Below are positions 23,300 to 32,621 of a stretch of DNA of 64,000 nt, in pieces. The notes beneath the pieces are model-generated. The model ran no database searches. It saw nothing but the letters and a program-made list of their open reading frames with translations, and was not told where the DNA came from. The DNA lies in NCBI GenBank assembly GCA_029532415.1, contig JAQOTA010000047.1, forward strand, positions 2,108,001-2,172,000, written 5' to 3'. The DNA is from Marasmius tenuissimus. Taxonomy: Eukaryota > Basidiomycota > Agaricomycetes > Agaricales > Marasmiaceae. Position 1 is the first letter of the stretch. Every line of letters begins with the position of its first letter. The translations under genes were made by a program, and so were the position numbers.

Positions 23300-24565
23300 A
23301 AGCTTCTGGAGCGAGGGGGCCTTTATAAGGGGCAGCACAGCGTGAATTCCACTCGTTGAATTAGAACTATGCAGTTCCAGCTCAACCAAATGTTTCAATG
23401 TCACTGTATAACGTCCCGCTGCAAACATTTCGGAGTGGATCGCCTCTTCGTAACCAGTGACGGATTTGGAATGGAGTGACCAACGATACGACTTGAGTTT
23501 GGTGAGAGAGAAAAAGGCACGCAGATGCGAGAAACTGAGGATTCTCGTTAGGAGCGAAGAGGAGATGCCCTTCAACTCTCCATCTTGCCATTGATAGTCA
23601 GTGATTTGCTGGTAAGGGAGCTTCAGTTTCTCGAAATTCCAGCCATCTGCTGAAAACCTATGATCAGCTGAAAATACAATACTTTCCAATCGCGGGGCGA
23701 ATTTGAAGCAGTCAAAGTCGGGGCCACAGATTGGGCCAATAAACTTCAGTTGCAGTGATTTCAATGACTGGAGCCGGCCGAAAATGGGAGACATCCACGG
23801 CAAAAATATGTCACCATGTAATTCGATGCTCAAATGCTTCCAGCGAGGTGATTGATAACATAAGGGAGAGAGAAATCGTTCGAGGGATCTTGTCTCGGGA
23901 TCTGGAACCGCGACAACAATGGTGAGAGGATGATCTGCACTGCGCTGGAGCTGGATCTGTAGACGGTAGGATCGGGCAAGTGCGATAGCCATCGTGTCGC
24001 CGTCTGAAGGTATGGTAAATGAAATAAACGACCATAACCCGGGGGTAGTCAGCGCAACCTCGCGCCATAAGTGACATACCCGAGCCAGTGCCCAAGGATG
24101 TTTGGTTGGATTGAGAGAAGTTGGAGGTCGTGGCCCGCGAAACCCATCCGCAATCTCGACCGTAGGAGTATCCATGGAAAGAGAAAAGATCCTAGCAAGG
24201 ACCTCGGGTGGCAATCGAAAAATTGGACGGAGAATGGAGCAATATTTCGAGGTGACCTCTTCTATTCGATTTCTTTCCTTCCCAAGCAAAGCGATGATTT
24301 CATGCAACCGGTCTATCTCGTTGTTTATAAGCGATATCTGTGCCACGGCCTCTACGATGGCAGTCTTGACGACTTTTTCCTCTTCATCGGAGGGAAACAC
24401 GTTATTTGTCGAGTACTTCGAGTACAGAGTTTCTGGAGGCTCGTGGATGTTCCTTTGAGAGGCCTCAAGGTCAAAGCTGCAGTCGGGACAGTGAGCTGAT
24501 GTCAGGGAGGCATGCTGTTTTGAGCCATCCGATAGTGACGATTCATTGGTCTGCATCTCAGGCAT
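23300..24565 (-). pseudogene. F-box/LRR-like protein, copy 3, N-terminal part
   Basis: The start is the ATG at 24565 (MPEMQTNE); a 61-bp GT-AG intron (24576-24636), matching that of copy 1 in length and place, ends just upstream. Residues: CPDC 26-29, coiled coil about 62-108, F-box 112-180 (LRPIFRLPPEVLARIF and VCHLWREVAL), then leucine-rich sequence to APSLQKL. There the element at 18934-23299 intervenes; read-through would add a few element codons and stop at 23246. Joined with 18431-18931 the frame closes at 588 residues, the normal family length. The F-box end is intact, so a truncated adaptor could still be made. Confidence 0.88.
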
Positions 24566-25171
24566 ATTTGGTACTCTGTTGTTATGTATCAATCTCCGAG
24601 GAAGCAGGGTAAAATCTTCAACGCAAAGAAACTCACGCGTGATGGTGGTGGTTTCGGTTCAAGCTATGATTGTTATTAATAACATGAGCGCCTCTCCAGG
24701 TCACTCTCGTGCCGTCGGTGATACCGTGATGGCAGGGCTAAAACAACGCCACCATGCCACAACACATTCCTCTCGTGTGCCTTCTTAAGCAACTGTTTCG
24801 AAGTTTGAACAAGTAGTAGTAGGACTACGCAGGGCTGAATGGCCTCATATGTGACCCTTCGGCGAGCCGGCGTCATCCTCTTCAGGGATTCCTTCTACTC
24901 ACATTCCAGATTCTCGTTGTCAACTCCATAAACTAGTAAGGATCGCCTCTCAATTCCTCATTCGAGTAAAACCTCGGGGCTCAAGAAGTACGATTGTACA
25001 GATGGACAAAAGGACCACATAGATTTCGCTCTCCCACCGCACCATCATGGATTCACAATTCTCCGCCGAAAGAGACGTCAGAAACTCTTGAATAATAGTT
25101 TTTTATCAATACGAATGGGATAAGGGCACAAAAACATGACTTGGAACTTACCAAAAGTACCATATGCACAC
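24566..25171. other. Upstream region of F-box 3
   Basis: Holds the 5'-UTR intron (24576-24636) and promoter side of F-box 3, similar to 1740-2160 upstream of F-box 1. The rest is spacer down to the F-box 4 stop. No gene is seen. Confidence 0.55.
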
Positions 25172-26920
25172 TCACTCATCGGTCTCTCCCCATACCCCGA
25201 CCTGAAGTCCCTCGACTCACAATTGATCCAAACGTTCATCGTCCACCTCCTTATCCAGTCTGACGGACAGCAGCCGCGGGCTTGGTGTCGCCACCGAATC
25301 ACTCACGTCTGGCTCTGTTGTAGCCCGCCATCTCGCCTCGAGAGCATCAGTGAGGGCGTCGGCAGTGTACGTGGATGCAAAGTTGCCGATGGGAAGAAAT
25401 GACAGGCTCTTGAGGTTGGGAACCAACCGGAATCTACTCGTAGTGGGGTCTGTTTGGCGGAACAGGAACATATAGTCATCCGATATCCCTCCGTCCTCGG
25501 CCACACCGAACGAGATGTCATTCAACAAGCTGAGAGATCTCAAGACGGCGGAGAATTCGATGGAGGACATCTCGACTCTGTTGATAGAGAGGGAAGTCAA
25601 CGTTTGTGGATGCGTGAGGAATGTGGAAAGTGGAATGCGGTCAGGGCCCGAGGAGAATATATTCAGCTTCTTCAACAAGGGTACCTTTAAATATAGCAGA
25701 ACGACGTGTATCCCGCTCCCCTCATCCAGACTGTCCAGTTCCAACTCACGCAACTGCTTAAAAGTCGCGCTCAGATGACCCTGCGTAAACTTTGCCGAGG
25801 TAAGTCATGAATGGTACTGGCTTACAGTCCGTGAGTGAAGCAACAATCGACATGACTCGAGATCTTGGAGGAGACAGAGGGCACGTTGCGAAACCAAGAA
25901 TATTTGTTTTCGAATCGGTAGCGTGATATCGCGGTCTTCCATGTCCTGCCAGTGATAGTGTCTGATTTGTTTGTAAGGCATCTTCAGCAGGGTTGGTGCC
26001 CAAACGTCAGAAGTCATCCTACTATTAGCGGAAAATACGAGGCTCGTCAACTTTGGGGCAAGATGGAAACAGTCGAGTTCGCCATGTAGTGGGCCAATGA
26101 ACTTGATATGCAACGACTCTAGAGACTGAAGCCGACCAGAAACACAAGACATCTACGGCGAAAACACGTCGCCATGTAATTCAATGCTCAAGTGCCTCCA
26201 GGATGACGAATTGAAACACAACGAGGAGAGGAATCGTTCGAGGGAGGGGGAGTTCGCGTCAGGAGTCTGTGTCACGATATCCGTAGGACAGTTCAAGCTG
26301 CGCTGAATCTGCAATTGTAGGCGGTAGCTCTGGGCAACCAGAGAGGTGATCGTCTGATTACCCCAATCGGGCGGGGGAAAAGTGAACGAGACAAATGACC
26401 ATAAGCTGGGGGTGCTCAGGGCAAGTTCGCGCCAGGGCTGACACACCTGAGATAGAGCCCAAGGATGTTTGGATGGATTCAGGGACGTTGGAGGCGGGGC
26501 AGCTCTGAAACCCTCCGATTGGATGTGGGCTACAGAAGCATTCACGCACAACGAGAAAATCCTTGTCAAGAGCTCTGGTGGTAGCCTATGGATCGGCCGC
26601 AACATAGAGCGATATTTCCAAGCAACGCCCTCGACCCTATCTCGTTCCTTTTCTAGCAAAGCAACAGCTGTATTCAACCATTCAATTTTGCTGCTTATCA
26701 CCGACGCCTGTGCGAGAGCATCGGCGATGCCAGTTTTGATAGTTGTTTCCTCGTATATAGAGGGGTATGCATTTTTCTTCGATTAGTACGTGTATAACGG
26801 TGAGGGCGGCTCTTCGAACTTGCTTTGTGAGGTCTCAAAGTCGAACTTGCAGTCAGGGCATGGCGAAAAGGGAACCGTCTGTGGCGAGGTGATATCTGGC
26901 TGTACTCCGTCAACCTCCAT
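25172..26920 (-). pseudogene. F-box/LRR-like protein, copy 4, four in-frame stops
   Basis: From the ATG at 26920 (MEVDGVQ) to the final TGA at 25172-25174 a single frame of 583 codons keeps family similarity: a CPDC motif, an F-box (LPPELLTRIF, VCQPWRELAL) and a leucine-rich half. It is interrupted by TAA at 26783-26785, TAG at 26153-26155, TGA at 25805-25807 and TGA at 25217-25219, with no frameshift. Paralogs suggest the lost codons were Gln, Trp and Arg types. Each stop could come from one C-to-T change on either strand. A 51-bp 5'-UTR intron (26940-26990) is still visible. The gypsy element begins about 100 bp upstream of the start. The gene is dead, but only recently. Confidence 0.85.
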
Positions 26921-27024
26921 GCTTTCAGTGATTCGAAATCTTGTTTTTGGTGTAAGTAGGCAGAAATTACTCAAGAAAGCGACAACTGACCTGCGTGGTG
27001 GTGAGAACGGAGCAGATACTGTAC

Positions 27025-27365
27025 TGCAGCGACTGTGATGTGAGGTGTCACGTCGCGAGCACGATTTCGAGGCCGAAGTTTCGAGGCTTTGAAGACTAAG
27101 TTCACGCGTTGGAATAAGCGAGAATAGAGAGTCGATTTCTGGTCCCTACTAGCTATCTAAGTACAGTATTTATACTATTGTAGCTATAGAGATATTGGTA
27201 AGCATAAGAGTCCAAGGCGGGCGTGAATACAAGAGATAAAGAGAAACATACGACAAGGTCCGAGAAGATACAATAAAGGGAGTGAGACAGGAGAGAGTAG
27301 AGTAATCTGGGAATAGTAAGCGGAATAAGAGAACGAAAAAGGAAATAGCGGTAGCTACCGCTGCA
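27025..27365 (-). repeat. 3' LTR of the gypsy element
   Basis: 341 bp, starts TGCAGCG and ends CGCTGCA on the plus strand. The palindrome GCGGTAGCTACCGC sits near one end. Confidence 0.97.
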
Positions 27366-27512
27366 CACGCCCTCCCGGAATTTGTAGAATTCCGTAACAG
27401 ATAAGATAAAGTGATCGTGATAAACAAATCACGTTGGCAAAACCCTCCAGCGATGCCAATTGCCACGCAATCACCTGCCGTCAAGCCTTCTCCCTCTCTC
27501 ATCTACCATCAA

Positions 27513-30500
27513 CTACTTGCGAGTAGTCATCACCTCGACCCCTCTCTTCATCCTACCTCCACGGTTACCCGTTCCATAGGGTCTGAACCTCTTCCTTCCA
27601 AATCCTTCCCCGCCCTCTCCGTTCCTTGACCTGTCGTGCATCATGCTTCGCCGAGCAAGCCCCAAGATACCGTGAATCATCATGTCCTGTCCTTCCGCCG
27701 TAGCCAACGCCCGAGTCCACGCGTCTCCGGATCCTGAAGCCGAAGTAGGAATTGTAGAGGGGAAAGGCGGCCTGAATTGCCTGGGTGTGAAATTGGGTGA
27801 GGAGTGTGAGCGACGTTGGTGATCGGGGTTTGGTGGGGGAAACCGTTCCAAGGTGAGTTCCTGCAGGTTTCTGCTATTGAATTTCGGACCTAATGCCTGC
27901 AATTCTTTCTTCGTCCAGAAATGCTCAAATCTCATCGGCTTTTCCCTCCTTACTACCCTTCCATTATCTCCAATAACGGCAAACTGATAAGGGGAATCCT
28001 GCGGAATACGTGCATTGATAATCGTCGTGACTCGGTGGTACATCGCATCGGGAACGATATGGCTCCAATCCCCGCCTAGTCCGTAGGAGAGCAATAAAAG
28101 GTCTCGAATCTGGTTATTATCAAGCTCGTAGACATAGTTGGCTTCCGAGTCAATAATCTCCCATTTACTGGTGGATCGGTTGAAATGGATGTCGGGGATC
28201 ATTGACACGTCAAGGTGATAATTGGCGGGTACAGTAAGATGTCCTGAAGGAGGGGCGACAGAGGTGGTAGTGGGCTCGGGGGCAGCAGTGATGCGGTCGG
28301 CGAGTGACACCTTGGTGCCTGCACCTGTGAGTCCCGTCTCATGATCCGGCGAGTCCGTCAGCGACACCCCGGCATAGTCGACAGATTCGTCCATGTGGTC
28401 ACCGTCGTTGTTGCCATCATCGTGATATGGAGAGATGGAGTCATCATGGGGATTCGGGGATGCGCTCGGAGTCGGAGCAGTAGGAGGATCAGGTAGTCTG
28501 TGGGTAGACATGACGGCTGTAGATAGTTCATACTCGTTCAGATTCCACTCGTATATATGCGAATGCTCCATGTTGTTCTGTGAATCAGGGAGAGACATAG
28601 ACCCCAAGAAAGTCCTGTTATTAGGTGCGGGCGCCCCTGTTCGTCTCAGTTCTGTTATGTTTGGAATTCCAATAAGCTCAAAATATTCTTCTAGCTGCGA
28701 CAGATGTTCGACCCGATCGTATGGAAGCCACGTCAAATCTCCGGATTTCCACATTACTTGGAACAACGCATCCATTTTCGACCCCTTGTGTGATACAATT
28801 CGTTCAACGGGCCATTCGCCCTCCAGATCCTCAAATAGTCCAAGTTGGGTATCCAACCTCCCGGGAAACAGCCTGTCATCGCTAGGTACGTGTATCCTCA
28901 GGAGAGAAGGATGAAACACATCATGAATCCCGCGCTTTTGCAGATTAGGAGGTAGTTCCACCTTACATGACGTTTCGCCGAGAATTTTCACAACCTTATA
29001 GGGTCCCATAAACTTCGGAGCCAATTTCCGCGATCTTCCCTTTGGCAGACTCATATTTTTGGTGGACAGATATACCAAGTCACCTTCCTTGAATGGAGAA
29101 GGTATGCGGTGCCTATTTGCATCCCGCGTCTGTTTTACTCGTTGAGCCAATATACTATCATGAGCGGACATCACCGCTTCCTTCAGGTCCTCTGCAAATT
29201 TGCTAACACCAGGGAATTCAGTTTGCGCTGGGTTATCCCAGATGAATGTTCTCGGGTTTCGTCCATGATTCAAGAAAAACGGTGAATACCCAGTTGTTTC
29301 TGATCGGGCGCAATTGATTGCAAACTCGATTGCGGGTAGTTTGGTCGTCCAATTGTCCTGTGCCTCGCTTACACACTGCCTTAGCATTTGTCCAATTGTA
29401 CGATTGGCTCGCTCAGTTGCACCATCTGTTTCGGGATGGTATGCGCTGGACATATTCAACTTGGTACCTATCAAGCGATGTAGGTGCGTCCAGAATTTGC
29501 TCGTAAATAACGAGTCCCTGTCGCTAACTATTGCCTTTGGCATGCCATGGTGTTTGTACACTTCATCGTACACCAATTCGGCTACATCTGTCGCCTTGAA
29601 ATCCATCCTGCTTGGTACGACATGTACCATTCCCGTTAAATGGTCAATAATTGATGCAATCATGTCGAAGGTGCCGTTTCGGTTAGTAGATTTAGGCAGC
29701 GGCCCCACGAAATCTATACCTATTTTCTCCCAGGGTTCTGTTGGGACTGGTAATGGTCGAAGTAGACCGTACGGTTTATGGTTTATAGGTTTAGTTTGCT
29801 GACAGACAACACACGAGTTACAGAATGCCTGTACATCAAGCACCATGTTCTTCCACCATACATGATCTCGGAGATAGGATAGTGTCTTTTTTACACCCAT
29901 ATGAGCCAACAACGAGTGGGCTTCGTCAATCACTACCTCACGGACATTTCGAGATCCAAGTTTCAGTTTAGGTATGCATAGCAGTTCTCGATCTCGGAGT
30001 TTGATCATGATCAACCCGTTTCTCACTTCGAAGTTTCGAAAGTCTTTAGGCCTCTCAATGATGGCTCGAAACACGGCATCCTCATTGTATTTGTCTTTCA
30101 GAACGGATCGCAAATTGATTCCCTCTTTCCCCTGTCTAATAACACGCTCAAGGCATGGTGTTTCCTCCTCCATCTGGTCTAACTTCACATCATTATCAAG
30201 TTCTCCAGTTGAGGTACGAACCAGTCCGTCTATTTCATTATGATCATCAGGGTTTTTGGCCACGGAACAATTCTTTGGTCCCCTTGTCCCGCCCTCCTTT
30301 CGTGGCTTCGCGCTGATTATTGAGCTTCCGCCCTCCAGATCAGTCTTGTCAAACGCCTTTGCATGCTCTTCTGCTTCCAACAGACGTGCTGACTTGCGCC
30401 GATCTTTTCGTAGCTCCATTGGGGCGAGAAATACTTCATCAGGAACACTACAGCCTGCTTCTGTTCCCACAAGTAGAGGCATTGAAATTCCGCAGGCCTC

Positions 30501-32621
30501 CAACGTGTCATTATCAATAATATCGTGATATGTATACTCACTACGTGTTCGGACAGTCCCAGGCCCGTCACCTGAATACAATCGTGATAGTGAATCGGCG
30601 AGTACATTTTCTTCGCCCGGTTCATACTTGATCTCAAAATTGAACTCAGATATCTTTTCAATCCAACGTGCCTGGCGTCCAGACAAATCTCTTTGATTTA
30701 GTAAATGTACAAGTCCTTTATGGTCCGTAATCCACACAAACTTTGTTCCTTGCAGTATATCCCTATGGCGTAGCATGGTCTCAACCCCAGCCAGCATTTC
30801 AATTTTGTGAACCGGATAATTCTGTTGAGCAGGGTTAAGTTTTGCCGAATAAAAAGCAGCTACTTTTGCAGTTTTCCAGTGCTTACCTTGGGATACAACT
30901 CCAGCAACACCAGTCGTGCAACCATCCGTAACCAACCAAATAGGGTCTCCACCTTCGCCATAGTTCAACGGTACTCTATGATGCATTTTCGAGCCTCCAA
31001 CTAGAGCCTTGATTTGTTGAAATGCCCGTTCCTCCGTGAATCCCCATCGGAAAGGCACCGTGTCACCTGTTAATCCGTGTAGGACTGACATCGGAATTCT
31101 GACCTTTTCTATATCATCTGCCAGGTACCCGACCGACCCTAGGAAGCCACGCAGAAGATCCCGATTGGTGGGAGACTTCCATTTGATGACTGCATCTACT
31201 TTGTCAGGATCCATCCTGATTCCATTACTGGAGACTATCCGTCCCAGTATCCGGACTTCTTCAGGTAAGAACTTTAATTTGTTTGCACTGAGGTACAGCT
31301 TCTGCTCCTTGAGCACGTCAATTATGGTTTTGCAGTGGTTGATGTGCTCCTCAATAGTGTCCGAATAGATGATTACATCGTCAAGATAAACATCCATAAA
31401 CCTCCCAATGTACGGGGAGAATATTTGATTCATGAGGGTCTGGTATGTGGCAGGCGCATTACAATCGCCCTGCTGCACCACTAGCGAGACCATATTCCCG
31501 TCCGGCGTCGTAATAGCAGTTTTGTGTACGTCTTCCGGCTCAACCCTGATTTGCTCATATGCGTCCTTTCCATCCATAGTGGAACGGAATTTGGCCCGGG
31601 CGGCACGTCTGAGGATGCCATCAATATCAGGCAATGGTGAGGCTAGTTTTCTGGTGTTCTTATTGCGTGCTCGGAGGTCGAATACAGTGCGTAGTTTCTT
31701 GTCTCTCGGGTTCTTCGGTATTAATAAGATTGGACAGGTGTTAGTGGACGTCGTATGCTCCCAACGGCCACTTTTGATGTATGCATCTCGCTTTTCAGCC
31801 CAAGCTTCTCGATAACATTCAGGCAATCGAGACGGCCTCCAAGGTATAACAAGATTCTCATCAATGAGGGGTATTCTGTGGTTTATTACCCGAAGCGGCG
31901 GTAGCTCAGTTTCATCCGCTGTGCGGCACAATGGCTTGGCGTACTCTTCAAGTATTTTCCTGGCTTCTCGAACACGAGACTCCTGTATCTCAATGCTTCT
32001 CACTGCTAGTTGAGAGACCGTTGGTCCTTCAAGCGGTAGTGCTTCTGTTGACCCAATGATCACGCGGGCTTCATTGAAGCCAATCATTACTTTATGTTGA
32101 AACATCCATGGGGTTCCCAAGATCAGATCGTAACTTTGGATATTGGCTGCATCCAGGTACCGTTTCTCGTCAATTCCCTGATACTGCAGTCTAACGTTAA
32201 CTCCATAGTTAATTTTCGAGCGTGATCCCTGTACTGCCAATTGCAGTGTAAGTGGTATCTTAAGTTCTTGTTTGCGGCACTGAAGCTGATCAACAACTGT
32301 GTTTGATATGAAATCTCCTAGAGACCCTGTGTCCAGTAGTGCTCGACACGGATGGCCGTCAACTCGTACGGCTACCACAATAGGTCTCGGTATGCGTCGC
32401 CCTCCATCTTTCACGTATGCCGCATTCCGTTGTACCCCGCCATACTGTCCTTTAGGAATTTGCACGCCAAACAGCGACACATCAAAATCTCCCCGCCATT
32501 GAAGGTATTCAACAAGCTCGTCATCCGTCAGATACCTTGGTTTATCGTCCATTAGAGGCATTGGCTCCGGATGGACGGGTCTAATCGAAAAACCCGTACC
32601 AAACTCAGATCCTCTGTCCAC
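27513..32621 (-). CDS. pol: Gypsy pol polyprotein (protease, RT, RNase H, integrase, chromodomain)
   Basis: 1,702 codons. Protease DTG at residues 97-99, reverse transcriptase with YLDD at 412-415, RNase H about 560-680, integrase zinc finger H902 to C940 (CNSCVVC), integrase catalytic D970, D1034 and E1070, a GPY-like motif near 1207, and a chromodomain-like segment about 1269-1316. After that comes a C-terminal extension of about 380 residues, low-complexity at first, with no domain I recognise. The listed first codon is GTG (32621); a TGA lies just upstream in this frame. Pol is therefore probably reached from gag by a -1 frameshift within the overlap at 32552-32626. All catalytic residues are present, so the element may be active. 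Confidence 0.95.
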   Translation of the reverse strand: MDRGSEFGTGFSIRPVHPEPMPLMDDKPRYLTDDELVEYLQWRGDFDVSLFGVQIPKGQYGGVQRNAAYVKDGGRRIPRPIVVAVRVDGHPCRALLDTGSLGDFISNTVVDQLQCRKQELKIPLTLQLAVQGSRSKINYGVNVRLQYQGIDEKRYLDAANIQSYDLILGTPWMFQHKVMIGFNEARVIIGSTEALPLEGPTVSQLAVRSIEIQESRVREARKILEEYAKPLCRTADETELPPLRVINHRIPLIDENLVIPWRPSRLPECYREAWAEKRDAYIKSGRWEHTTSTNTCPILLIPKNPRDKKLRTVFDLRARNKNTRKLASPLPDIDGILRRAARAKFRSTMDGKDAYEQIRVEPEDVHKTAITTPDGNMVSLVVQQGDCNAPATYQTLMNQIFSPYIGRFMDVYLDDVIIYSDTIEEHINHCKTIIDVLKEQKLYLSANKLKFLPEEVRILGRIVSSNGIRMDPDKVDAVIKWKSPTNRDLLRGFLGSVGYLADDIEKVRIPMSVLHGLTGDTVPFRWGFTEERAFQQIKALVGGSKMHHRVPLNYGEGGDPIWLVTDGCTTGVAGVVSQGKHWKTAKVAAFYSAKLNPAQQNYPVHKIEMLAGVETMLRHRDILQGTKFVWITDHKGLVHLLNQRDLSGRQARWIEKISEFNFEIKYEPGEENVLADSLSRLYSGDGPGTVRTRSEYTYHDIIDNDTLEACGISMPLLVGTEAGCSVPDEVFLAPMELRKDRRKSARLLEAEEHAKAFDKTDLEGGSSIISAKPRKEGGTRGPKNCSVAKNPDDHNEIDGLVRTSTGELDNDVKLDQMEEETPCLERVIRQGKEGINLRSVLKDKYNEDAVFRAIIERPKDFRNFEVRNGLIMIKLRDRELLCIPKLKLGSRNVREVVIDEAHSLLAHMGVKKTLSYLRDHVWWKNMVLDVQAFCNSCVVCQQTKPINHKPYGLLRPLPVPTEPWEKIGIDFVGPLPKSTNRNGTFDMIASIIDHLTGMVHVVPSRMDFKATDVAELVYDEVYKHHGMPKAIVSDRDSLFTSKFWTHLHRLIGTKLNMSSAYHPETDGATERANRTIGQMLRQCVSEAQDNWTTKLPAIEFAINCARSETTGYSPFFLNHGRNPRTFIWDNPAQTEFPGVSKFAEDLKEAVMSAHDSILAQRVKQTRDANRHRIPSPFKEGDLVYLSTKNMSLPKGRSRKLAPKFMGPYKVVKILGETSCKVELPPNLQKRGIHDVFHPSLLRIHVPSDDRLFPGRLDTQLGLFEDLEGEWPVERIVSHKGSKMDALFQVMWKSGDLTWLPYDRVEHLSQLEEYFELIGIPNITELRRTGAPAPNNRTFLGSMSLPDSQNNMEHSHIYEWNLNEYELSTAVMSTHRLPDPPTAPTPSASPNPHDDSISPYHDDGNNDGDHMDESVDYAGVSLTDSPDHETGLTGAGTKVSLADRITAAPEPTTTSVAPPSGHLTVPANYHLDVSMIPDIHFNRSTSKWEIIDSEANYVYELDNNQIRDLLLLSYGLGGDWSHIVPDAMYHRVTTIINARIPQDSPYQFAVIGDNGRVVRREKPMRFEHFWTKKELQALGPKFNSRNLQELTLERFPPPNPDHQRRSHSSPNFTPRQFRPPFPSTIPTSASGSGDAWTRALATAEGQDMMIHGILGLARRSMMHDRSRNGEGGEGFGRKRFRPYGTGNRGGRMKRGVEVMTTRK

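Noticed and set aside
28435..31815. Several plus-strand ORFs of 60-160 codons opposite pol
   Set aside because: They lie antisense to conserved pol domains and have no features of their own.
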